NCBI GenBank assembly: GCA_030619585.1
Contig: JAUXBD010000127.1
Location: 1 to 5,566 of the forward strand
From: Desulfobacteraceae bacterium
GTDB lineage: Bacteria; Desulfobacterota; Desulfobacteria; Desulfobacterales; SURF-7
Direction: 5' to 3'
DNA length: 5,566 nucleotides
Positions within the stretch are counted from its first letter, which is position 1; each line of letters begins with the position of its first letter. This document shows positions 1-5,566 of this stretch, piece after piece. The translations under genes and the position numbers were made by a program. The notes below the pieces were generated by a model. It worked only from the letters and a program-made list of their open reading frames with translations. It did no database searches and had not been told where the DNA came from.

Positions 1-1917
1 CTTATAAGCATGTCAAGGGATTTCAACCTCACAGGAGAATGGAGTCATCAGGTATGGGTAAACTGGTTTTTCTTGGCCCTTGCCACGCCTGTTCAATTTT
101 ATACCGGATGGGATTACTATACCGGCGCATTTAAAAGCCTTAGGAATATGACCGCCAACATGGACGTTTTGGTTGCCATGGGGTCTTCAGTGGCATATTT
201 CTACTCTTTTTTAGTGCTGTTTTTTCCTTTTCTGGGAGATCATGTATATTTTGAAACATCTGCAGTAATCATCACCCTTATCAAGTTGGGAAAAATGCTT
301 GAATCCCGCACAAAGGCAAGAACAGGAGGGGCGATACGAAAACTTATGGGCCTTGCTCCCAAAATCGCAACCATAATCGAAGATGATATTGAAAAAGAGG
401 TGCCCCTTGTTCAGGTTAAAACCGGCGATATTGTGATTGTGAGGCCCGGAGAAAAAATTCCGGTTGATGGTATCGTGGTTGACGGAGACTCATCAATAGA
501 TGAATCCATGCTGACCGGAGAACCTCTGCCGGTTGACAAGTCTGTTGACGACCGGGTTACCGGAGGAACAATAAACGGCGAAGGATTGATAAAATTTAAG
601 GCGACAAAGGTTGGAAAAGATACCGCCCTTGCCCGGATTATCAAACTTGTTCAAGAAGCCCAGGGCAGTAAAGCACCCATACAGGCGCTTGCCGATCGTG
701 TGGCGGCGGTATTTGTGCCACTGGTTATATCCGTTGCTTTTATCACCTTTGGCTTGTGGTGGGGACTTACAGGTGATTTTGTTCCGGCCATGATACGGTT
801 TGTAGCAGTGCTAGTTATAGCATGCCCCTGCGCCCTTGGTCTTGCCACCCCAACTGCTATAATGGCAGGAACGGGAAAAGGTGCTGAACAAGGCATTCTT
901 TTTAAGAACAGTGAAGCCCTTGAAACCACAGCCCAGCTTGACACAATCGTCCTTGACAAAACAGGCACCATCACTTCAGGGAAACCGGCAGTTACTGATA
1001 TTATACATTTTGCACCTACATGTAAAAATGCGGAAGAGTTGTTAAGGATAGTTGCCTCCGTTGAAAAAGGGTCGGAGCATCCGGTAGGCAGGTCAATTGT
1101 GGAAGAGGCTGAAAAAAGAGGCGTTGAACTATACCCGTTAAACGAATTTAAAGCATCAAGAGGCAGCGGCGTGCAGGGAATTATTGACGGGACCCTTGTG
1201 AAGGCCGGAAAGCCGGACTGGATCAAGGCATCGGGAACGATATCTGAAAAAGTTTCCAAAAAAATTGCAGCGCTTCAATCTGAAGGTAAAACAGTAATAG
1301 TTATCAGCAAAGAAGATGAACTGTATGGTATGCTATCGGTTGCAGATACGATTAAACCGGATTCAGCTACGGGAATCCGGCAGATTCATGACCTTAATCT
1401 TTCTGTTGTCATGCTCACAGGGGACAACATTCATACGGCAGATACAATTGCAAGCCAGGTTGATATTGATAAGATTATCGCCGAAGTTCTGCCTGATCAA
1501 AAGTCTGAAAAAATTAAGCGGCTCAAGAGCCAACTCAAAAAGGTCGGCATGGTGGGAGACGGCATCAATGATGCTCCTGCCCTTGCAACCGCTGATGTGG
1601 GCATCGCCATAGGAACAGGAACAGATGTTGCCATGGAGACAGCGGACATTATTCTTTCCGGTGGCAGCCTGACCGGTGTTTCCAGAGCCATTGCAATAAG
1701 CAGGGCGACAATGAGAACAATCAGGCAAAATCTGTTCTTTGCTTTTTTTTATAACATCACTCTCATTCCCATTGCAGCAGGGGTTGTTGCCCCGTTTGAA
1801 TTCATGCCTGCTTTTTTGAGGCAGCTTCATCCTATTCTTGCTGCACTGGCAATGGCTTTGAGCAGTATTTCTGTTGTGACAAACAGTCTTGGTCTTTACA
1901 GGGCGAAAATTGAGTAA
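1..1917 (+). CDS. copA: Cu(I)-exporting P1B-1-type ATPase (CopA family), 5'-truncated by the window edge
   Basis: ATP-driven pump of the inner membrane that exports Cu(I) (or Ag(I)) from cytoplasm to periplasm. The frame is open to base 1. The first ATG (base 10) falls in the loop before the second membrane helix and is not the true start: family members are usually about 730-830 residues, so the N-terminal metal-binding domain(s) and first helix lie upstream. Counting from the ATG at 10: platform helix with GWDYYTGA (33-40); helices near 51-72 and 77-97; actuator TGE (169-171); metal-binding CPC in a helix (272-274); phosphorylated Asp in DKTGT (D316); nucleotide-binding SEHP (355-358); hinge GDGIND (516-521). 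The last two helices carry N-x6-YN-x4-P (574-587) and MxxSS (615-619), which with CPC form the Cu(I)-specific P1B-1 signature. All catalytic motifs are intact. A terminator overlaps the stop codon, so it is probably transcribed separately from the downstream efflux genes. Metal specificity is inferred from the signature. Confidence 0.94.
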   Translation, partial: LISMSRDFNLTGEWSHQVWVNWFFLALATPVQFYTGWDYYTGAFKSLRNMTANMDVLVAMGSSVAYFYSFLVLFFPFLGDHVYFETSAVIITLIKLGKMLESRTKARTGGAIRKLMGLAPKIATIIEDDIEKEVPLVQVKTGDIVIVRPGEKIPVDGIVVDGDSSIDESMLTGEPLPVDKSVDDRVTGGTINGEGLIKFKATKVGKDTALARIIKLVQEAQGSKAPIQALADRVAAVFVPLVISVAFITFGLWWGLTGDFVPAMIRFVAVLVIACPCALGLATPTAIMAGTGKGAEQGILFKNSEALETTAQLDTIVLDKTGTITSGKPAVTDIIHFAPTCKNAEELLRIVASVEKGSEHPVGRSIVEEAEKRGVELYPLNEFKASRGSGVQGIIDGTLVKAGKPDWIKASGTISEKVSKKIAALQSEGKTVIVISKEDELYGMLSVADTIKPDSATGIRQIHDLNLSVVMLTGDNIHTADTIASQVDIDKIIAEVLPDQKSEKIKRLKSQLKKVGMVGDGINDAPALATADVGIAIGTGTDVAMETADIILSGGSLTGVSRAIAISRATMRTIRQNLFFAFFYNITLIPIAAGVVAPFEFMPAFLRQLHPILAALAMALSSISVVTNSLGLYRAKIE

Positions 1918-1944
1918 AAATCGGACCCTTTGGGCCCGATTTTT
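1916..1944 (+). terminator. Rho-independent terminator overlapping the copA stop codon
   Basis: A 13-bp stem (1916-1928 with 1932-1944) closes a three-base TTT loop. One A-C mismatch interrupts an otherwise perfect GC-rich core, and the hairpin ends in a run of five T. The left arm begins inside the TAA stop codon (1915-1917). The A-tract on the left side makes the structure nearly symmetric, so it could also end transcription on the minus strand. Confidence 0.85.
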
Positions 1945-1945
1945 A

Positions 1946-2106
1946 AGTGTGAAGTGAGCTAAAGTGTGGAGTGCCTAAAGTTAGGGAACGCACTTTCAGC
2001 GCGGTCGATTTAAAAAACGGAAAAACCCGCCTTGTGCGGGCTATAAATGACGGAGCAAAGCGATACATTAACTTTAGGCACTTCAAACTTCACACTCCAA
2101 ACTTTT
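1946..2106. repeat. Non-coding inverted-repeat element between copA and the efflux operon
   Basis: The gap 1918-2201 holds no credible gene. Most of it is an element bounded by inverted arms. The innermost 14 bases AGTGCCTAAAGTTA (1970-1983) are perfectly complementary to 2069-2082. Outward the arms continue imperfectly, with GTGTGAAGT (1947-1955) matching the complement of 2087-2095 at a shifted register. The left arm is itself a degenerate tandem duplication with period about 17 (1946-1965 and 1963-1981). The 85-base core has two small hairpins, at 1989-2003 and 2026-2040. No transposase is encoded. The layout resembles a MITE-like or other dispersed palindromic intergenic repeat, but only one copy is visible here, so its mobility is inference. 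Confidence 0.65.
2012..2040 (-). terminator. Terminator-like hairpin facing the minus strand
   Basis: Read on the minus strand, CCCGC-ACAAG-GCGGG (2040 down to 2026) forms a 5-bp all-GC stem, directly followed by TTTTT and then CCG and TTTTTT. This is a good intrinsic terminator layout. On the plus strand the hairpin is followed by CTATAAAT, which has no T-tract. No minus-strand gene is seen here, so it may be an internal part of the repeat element rather than a working terminator for a gene. Confidence 0.45.
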
Positions 2107-2128
2107 TATTAGGAATAGCCAAAGAACT

Positions 2129-2156
2129 TTGACTCCCGGAGGAGGGAAAGTAAAAA
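2129..2156 (+). promoter_or_regulatory. Possible sigma-70-type promoter for the efflux operon
   Basis: TTGACT (2129-2134) is a 5/6 match to a -35 box. TAAAAA (2151-2156) is a 4/6 match to a -10 box at a 16-bp spacing. It lies after the repeat element and about 45 bases upstream of the next start codon. The spacer is purine-rich and contains GGAGGAGGG. The operon needs a promoter because a terminator precedes this gap, but the match is weak and no recognised copper-regulator operator could be confirmed. Confidence 0.3.
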
Positions 2157-2201
2157 TTTTGAACGCTCGAATAAAAAAACCATATAAATCCGGAGGTAAA
2201 A

Positions 2202-3485
2202 ATGAAGCGCGTATTCATCTATTTTATATTCCTTTTGTTGACTTTTTTTTCAGTGATACATGATGAAAAGTGCCTTGCTGAAACTTTTGTGTGGTCAACG
2301 CCTGATCTTAAAGCACTTATTGATGAAGGCCTTACAAGCAACAAGGAGATCAAAAGCATTGAGTCTATGATCGAAAGTCTTAAAGAAAACGTAGATTATG
2401 CAGCTTCGCTTCCCGACCCCAGGATCGGTATTGCTTTATTAAACCTTCCGGCAGACAGTTTTAAATTTGACGAACATGCCATGACCCAGAAACAGCTTTT
2501 TATGGCCCAAAAATTTCCATGGTTCGGCAAACTGAGCCTTAACTCCCAGCAGGCAGGCTTGAAGGTTCTCCGCCAGCAGGTTGTTCTTGAAGCAAAAAAA
2601 CTTGAACTTGCCGGAAAAATTGCAACCACTTACTTTGAACTGGGGTTTATAGCCAAAAGTCAGGAGATAAACCTGCGACTTACAGGCATGATGAAGCAGA
2701 TAATCAGGGATTCCGAAACCAGATATGCCACAGGCCGGGGGCCTCAGCAAAATATTTTTCAAGCACAGGTGGAGTTAAGCAAAGTAATGGATGAAAAGAT
2801 TATTTTGGAAAAAAAGCGCCGTGTAAATGAAGACCGTGTAAATGAATTTCTCAATCGGCTTAGTTTTACCTCTGTAAATCCGCCAACCAGCATCAAATGT
2901 CCGGATATACGACTTAACATTGATAATCTTAAACTCATGGCCTTAAAGCAAAACCCCTGGCTAAAAGTAAAAGGTGTTGAGACAGATCAGGCCCGTCTCG
3001 GGATAAGACTCGCGAAAAAGGATTATTGGCCGGATATGGATGTTAAAGTTGCATATGGCCTGCGTGAGGAGGTGATGGATCAGGACCTGGACAATTTTGT
3101 ATCTGCATCGGTTATGATGAACCTTCCTTTGTGGAAGGAAAAAAGGCAGGACAAAAAACTAACTGCTGCAGAAAAAAACCTTGACGCAGCAATAAAGTCA
3201 TATGAGAATCTGGCTGATATTCTTCCCCATAAGATTGATGCATTAGTTACCCAGATAAATGATATCCAAAAAAGCTACAAGCTTTACAAAGAGTCTCTAA
3301 TCGCCCAGGCAAAACAGTGGGCCAAAGCTTCCATATCCGATTATGAGGTTGGTAAAGTTGAATTTAACACGATGATAAATGCCCAGATTCGACTGCTTCG
3401 CTTTGAGCTTCAGTCTGAGAAATATCTTTTTGAGATATATCAGAAACACGCTGAACTGGAAGAACTGATAGGAGGAGCTATATAA
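2202..3485 (+). CDS. TolC-family outer-membrane efflux protein (CusC-like)
   Basis: Trimeric outer-membrane channel that would form the exit duct of a tripartite metal efflux pump. The protein has 427 residues, a usual length for the family. The ATG is set by GGAGG (2192-2196) five bases upstream and by a Sec signal peptide: KR, then a hydrophobic stretch (about 4-19), with probable cleavage after LA near residue 26. E. coli CusC is a lipoprotein; here C24 follows E-K and is not in a good lipobox, so lipidation is unlikely. The family's two related halves are visible. The first has QKFPWFGKL (103-111) and RYATGRG...QAQVEL (174-191). The second has the strand motif NLPLW (307-311) and YEVGKVEFNTMINAQIRLL (381-399), the counterpart of the first half's TG...Q segment. 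Long amphipathic, coiled-coil-like helices lie between them. The gene directly precedes the adaptor gene, 20 bases from stop to start, implying co-transcription. The family is clear; the copper role comes from context. Confidence 0.9.
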   Translation: MKRVFIYFIFLLLTFFSVIHDEKCLAETFVWSTPDLKALIDEGLTSNKEIKSIESMIESLKENVDYAASLPDPRIGIALLNLPADSFKFDEHAMTQKQLFMAQKFPWFGKLSLNSQQAGLKVLRQQVVLEAKKLELAGKIATTYFELGFIAKSQEINLRLTGMMKQIIRDSETRYATGRGPQQNIFQAQVELSKVMDEKIILEKKRRVNEDRVNEFLNRLSFTSVNPPTSIKCPDIRLNIDNLKLMALKQNPWLKVKGVETDQARLGIRLAKKDYWPDMDVKVAYGLREEVMDQDLDNFVSASVMMNLPLWKEKRQDKKLTAAEKNLDAAIKSYENLADILPHKIDALVTQINDIQKSYKLYKESLIAQAKQWAKASISDYEVGKVEFNTMINAQIRLLRFELQSEKYLFEIYQKHAELEELIGGAI

Positions 3486-3505
3486 TAGTTAAAAGGAGAA
3501 CAGCC

Positions 3506-4969
3506 ATGAGTGAGAAAGAATCAGGTAAAAAGTCCCCCATTTCGGTTATCATATTGACAGCAGCGATAACCCTGATTATTGCCGGGGGCATAGCATATTT
3601 ATCAGGGTATCTTGGCCCACAAAGCAAGATGGACCACAGCGGACAATTGCCCTCTTCCCAAAAAAAAGAGAGTAAACCGCAACTTTATTCCTGCGGCATG
3701 CATCCTACAGTGATATTTGAAGAACCAGGAAACTGCCCGATCTGCGGCATGAAACTAACCCCGAAACGAGATGACACAGACGATTCCGAAGAAAAGAAAG
3801 AAAATAAAATTGCCTACTGGCGGGCGCCCATGAATCCGACAGAGATATACGACAAGCCGGGTAAAAGCGCTATGGGCATGGATCTTGTTCCTGTTTACGA
3901 AAACGAGATCTCCGGCGGAGTTGAAATAAAGATCGATCCGGTCACCCAACAGAATATGGGAATACGCACAGCCATAGTAAAAAAAGGCCCCCTGGTTCAT
4001 ACCATTCGCACCTATGGCCATATAACCTATGACGAGACCAGCACCTATCAAATAAGTCCCAAGTTCAGCGGCTGGTTCGAAAAACTGCATGTGGATTTTA
4101 CAGGACAGCATGTCAAAAAGGGGCAGCCGTTATTTGAGATATACTCCCCTGAATTGATAACTGCCCAGGAGGAGTATCTTGAAGCTTATAGAAATTCAAG
4201 TCAACATCCTGGCAAGAGGGGCAAAGAGCTTATAGCCTCTGTCCGTAGAAGGCTGATGTATTTTGATGTGGATAAAAAGGAGATCAGAGCAATTGAACGA
4301 TCCGGCAACGTCAAAAAGACCATCACCATGCGATCTCCTTTCAAAGGTGTTGTTACCCACAAAAATGCAGTTGAGGGAGGATATGTAAATGCTGGAACAA
4401 CAGTTTATACAATTGCCGGTCTTTCCCGTGTATGGGTTGAGGCCCATATCTACGAGTACGAACTGTATCGGGTTTCAAAAGGCTTGGATGCACAAATGAC
4501 CCTTCCCTATCTTCCCGGAAAAGTCTATACAGGGAAAGTTACATATATTTACCCTTATCTTCAGAAAAAAACCAGGGACGTTGTTATAAGGCTAGAATTT
4601 GATAATGCTGACATGGGTCTTAAGCCGGACATGTATGCCGATGTCCGCATTAAAACCGCATCAAAAGAAGACGGCATGATAATCCCTTCCGAGTCTGTAA
4701 TAAGGTCCGGCGAACGTAATGTGGTTTTTGTAACAAGAGATAAGGGCAAGTTTGCGCCCCGGGAAGTCACATTAGGAATTGCACTTGACGATGGTATGGT
4801 GCAGGTACTCACAGGACTGGCACCCGGTGAAAGGGTTGTGACATCAGGCCAGTTTCTCCTGGATTCCGAATCAAAGTTAAAAGAAGCGATTCAAAAGATG
4901 ATGGAGGCGAAATCAGATAATGCTTCAGGCAAGGAAAGTGATGATAGCTTTTTTGACGATATGGAGTAA
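3506..4969 (+). CDS. cusB: CusB-like periplasmic adaptor (RND/HlyD membrane fusion protein) with two metal-binding modules
   Basis: Periplasmic adaptor that links an inner-membrane RND pump to the outer-membrane channel and, in the Cus system, delivers Cu(I)/Ag(I) to the pump. It has 487 residues; AAGGAG (3493-3498) lies seven bases before the ATG. An uncleaved N-terminal anchor (about 12-35) has no lipobox. Next comes a heavy-metal-binding domain, YSCGMHP...PGNCPICGMKLTP (61-86), with C63, H66, C77 and C80 as likely ligands. A second module (104-131) has YWRAPMNP and DKPGKSAMGMDLVPVYE; its methionines M109, M123 and M125 correspond to the methionine-rich metal site of E. coli CusB. The adaptor fold follows: lipoyl half-domain SGWFEKLHV...GQPLFEIYSPEL (188-216), helical hairpin (about 217-268), second lipoyl half SPFKGVV...GTTVYTIAGLSRVWVEA (277-313), beta-barrel (about 310-385) and membrane-proximal domain (about 386-455). 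The tail is acidic (SDDSFFDDME). No CusA pump gene is visible. CusB identity is strong because of the metal modules; partner identity is inferred. Confidence 0.92.
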   Translation: MSEKESGKKSPISVIILTAAITLIIAGGIAYLSGYLGPQSKMDHSGQLPSSQKKESKPQLYSCGMHPTVIFEEPGNCPICGMKLTPKRDDTDDSEEKKENKIAYWRAPMNPTEIYDKPGKSAMGMDLVPVYENEISGGVEIKIDPVTQQNMGIRTAIVKKGPLVHTIRTYGHITYDETSTYQISPKFSGWFEKLHVDFTGQHVKKGQPLFEIYSPELITAQEEYLEAYRNSSQHPGKRGKELIASVRRRLMYFDVDKKEIRAIERSGNVKKTITMRSPFKGVVTHKNAVEGGYVNAGTTVYTIAGLSRVWVEAHIYEYELYRVSKGLDAQMTLPYLPGKVYTGKVTYIYPYLQKKTRDVVIRLEFDNADMGLKPDMYADVRIKTASKEDGMIIPSESVIRSGERNVVFVTRDKGKFAPREVTLGIALDDGMVQVLTGLAPGERVVTSGQFLLDSESKLKEAIQKMMEAKSDNASGKESDDSFFDDME

Positions 4970-5011
4970 AGATATACATAAAATAATATAACTGCAAAAA
5001 GTCCCAATTCC

Positions 5012-5080
5012 GTCACTCCGGCGAAAACCGGAGTCCAGACGTTGCTGAAATGACTGGATTCCGTTTTTCACCGGAATGAC
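5012..5080. repeat. Double-hairpin palindromic intergenic repeat
   Basis: Between the adaptor and the small membrane protein lie two hairpins. ACTCCGG (5015-5021) pairs with CCGGAGT (5028-5034) around CGAAAA, and ATTCCG (5058-5063) pairs with CGGAAT (5072-5077). The whole unit is also an inverted repeat: GTCACTCCGG (5012-5021) matches the complement of CCGGAATGAC (5071-5080) at 9 of 10 bases, and GAGTCCAG (5031-5038) matches the complement of CTGGATTC (5054-5061) at 7 of 8. This GTCAYTCCGG...CCGGARTCCAG plan is typical of dispersed repeats in intergenic DNA of many proteobacteria. No T-tract follows, so it is not an obvious terminator, but in mRNA it could limit read-through or stabilise the upstream message. 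The rest of the 4970-5117 gap is AT-rich with no other feature. Confidence 0.75.
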
Positions 5081-5117
5081 AACAAATGGATATTAAAAAA
5101 AAGACAAAGGAGACAGT

Positions 5118-5441
5118 ATGATGAGACTATCAATATATGTAATATCGATTTTTTTATTTCTTGCGGCATACTGTGTTGCAGCAGGACAACCACAGGTTAA
5201 AGGCACAGGTCAAGCCGAACATGTTCATCAAGATGATCATAATAATTCGCAGGACAATTTCAGTATTGCTAAGCTTATCAAGCCTGCGGGTGTTTTGACT
5301 ATATTATCTCTTTTTTCAACACTTACCATAGGTCTTATGATGAAAAAAAATCGAAAGGTTATATTCCCATGGCATAGGCGATGTGCTTTTTTAACCGGAG
5401 CTTGCGCTATTGTTCACAGCACTCTGGTTATGCTGCATTAG
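5118..5441 (+). CDS. Small histidine-containing membrane protein of unknown function
   Basis: I do not recognise this 107-residue protein with confidence. AAAGGAG (5106-5112) precedes two adjacent ATG codons (5118, 5121) at 5 and 8 bases; either could start. Residues 4-22 form a signal peptide or membrane helix; VAA-G gives a possible signal peptidase I site after A22, and C19 is not in a lipobox. A polar segment follows with HVHQDDH (35-41), a plausible soft metal-binding patch that would face the periplasm. A hydrophobic helix lies at about 55-74, then a basic loop (KKNRK, 76-80), then a final helix at about 86-106 with H86 and H100 separated by 13 residues, plus a C-terminal H107. That spacing resembles haem-ligand helices of ferric-reductase or b-type cytochrome membrane domains, but only a fragment of such a domain would be present. 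Its place after CusB suggests a copper-related accessory role; this is inference. Signal peptide, helices and strong ribosome binding site favour a real gene. Confidence 0.72.
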   Translation: MMRLSIYVISIFLFLAAYCVAAGQPQVKGTGQAEHVHQDDHNNSQDNFSIAKLIKPAGVLTILSLFSTLTIGLMMKKNRKVIFPWHRRCAFLTGACAIVHSTLVMLH

Positions 5442-5466
5442 ATGAAAATGTAATAAAACAAGGAAA

Positions 5467-5488
5467 CGCGCTAAAGCGCGAACTTTTT
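5467..5488 (+). terminator. Probable intrinsic terminator after the small membrane protein gene
   Basis: CGCGC (5467-5471) pairs with GCGCG (5476-5480) around TAAA, followed after AAC by TTTTT (5484-5488). The stem is short but fully GC, and it lies 26 bases after the stop codon. The three-base gap before the T-run makes it weaker than the terminator after copA. Confidence 0.5.
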
Positions 5489-5494
5489 GATAGT

Positions 5495-5566
5495 TATTAG
5501 GACGCAGATAAACGCAGATTTTCAATCAATTTATCCGCGTAAATCTGCGTTTATCTGCGTCCAATA
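5495..5566. repeat. Long inverted repeat at the right window edge
   Basis: The left arm 5500-5521 (GGACGCAGATAA followed by ACGCAGATTT) is perfectly complementary to the right arm 5541-5562, giving 22 bp. With one bulged A at 5499, a further four bases pair (5495-5498 with 5563-5566), up to the last base of the window. The loop is 19 bases (5522-5540). Each arm contains ACGCAGAT twice in tandem (5502-5509 and 5512-5519), and the loop has a related CCGCGTAAAT. It encodes nothing. This type of CTGCGTTTATCTGCGTCC palindrome is a dispersed intergenic repeat. The element may continue past the edge. Confidence 0.8.

Noticed and set aside
651..1259. 202-codon open frame on the minus strand inside copA
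   Set aside because: It is antisense to well-conserved ATPase catalytic motifs, shows no recognisable domain, and its composition is what the complement of the copA codons would give.
1363..1830. 155-codon open frame on the minus strand inside copA
   Set aside because: It lies opposite the intact GDGIND and C-terminal helix region, with no domain or credible ribosome binding context; it is a shadow of the real gene.
2126..2160. MerR/CueR-type copper operator (TTGACTCCC ... GGGAAAGT dyad)
   Set aside because: The half-sites match poorly, and the 19-20 bp spacing expected of such promoters would put the -10 box on AAATTT-like sequence. The evidence is too weak to call.
2138..2161. Leader peptide starting at TTG (2159) behind GGAGGAGGG
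   Set aside because: The start codon is rare, the distance from the purine run is too long, and the frame shows no leader-like content; it runs out of frame into the efflux gene.
2202..2280. Lipoprotein signal for the outer-membrane channel, as in E. coli CusC
   Set aside because: The only early cysteine (C24) is preceded by D-E-K, which is not a lipobox; a signal peptidase I site after LA is more likely.
5495..5566. CRISPR array
   Set aside because: The ACGCAGAT words are short, adjacent and arranged as inverted arms; there are no regular spacers or repeats of CRISPR length.

Overview
The window holds most of a copper/silver detoxification locus, with all genes on the + strand. From left to right it contains: a Cu(I)-exporting P1B-1 ATPase (CopA type) whose 5' end lies outside the window; a rho-independent terminator overlapping its stop codon; a repeat-bounded non-coding element; a TolC/CusC-like outer-membrane efflux protein; a CusB-like periplasmic adaptor with a double metal-binding N-terminus; a second, double-hairpin intergenic repeat; a small histidine-bearing membrane protein of unknown function; and a hairpin plus a long inverted repeat running to the right edge.

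The genes fit a two-step export scheme. CopA moves Cu(I) from cytoplasm to periplasm. The CusB-like adaptor and the outer-membrane channel would then pass periplasmic Cu(I)/Ag(I) out of the cell, together with an RND pump of the CusA type. No CusA gene is present in the window. The channel and adaptor genes are 20 bp apart and look like one operon. CopA has its own terminator and is probably a separate transcription unit. The small protein follows the adaptor after 148 bp that carry a palindromic repeat; it has its own strong ribosome binding site and is followed by a terminator-like hairpin. Any CusA gene would therefore lie beyond at least one partial transcription barrier, or elsewhere in the genome.

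The organism is a Gram-negative bacterium, because an outer-membrane factor with a signal peptide is encoded. Moderate AT content, purine-rich GGAGG-type ribosome binding sites and gaps filled with dispersed palindromic repeats would suit an anaerobic deltaproteobacterium of the Desulfobacterales type. That is an impression from general resemblance, not a demonstrated assignment.

I found no clearly novel system. The items most worth a second look are the small membrane protein, whose last helix has an H-x13-H spacing like intramembrane haem-binding helices; the tandem Cys-type and Met-type metal modules in the adaptor; and three structurally different palindromic repeat elements in three successive intergenic gaps.
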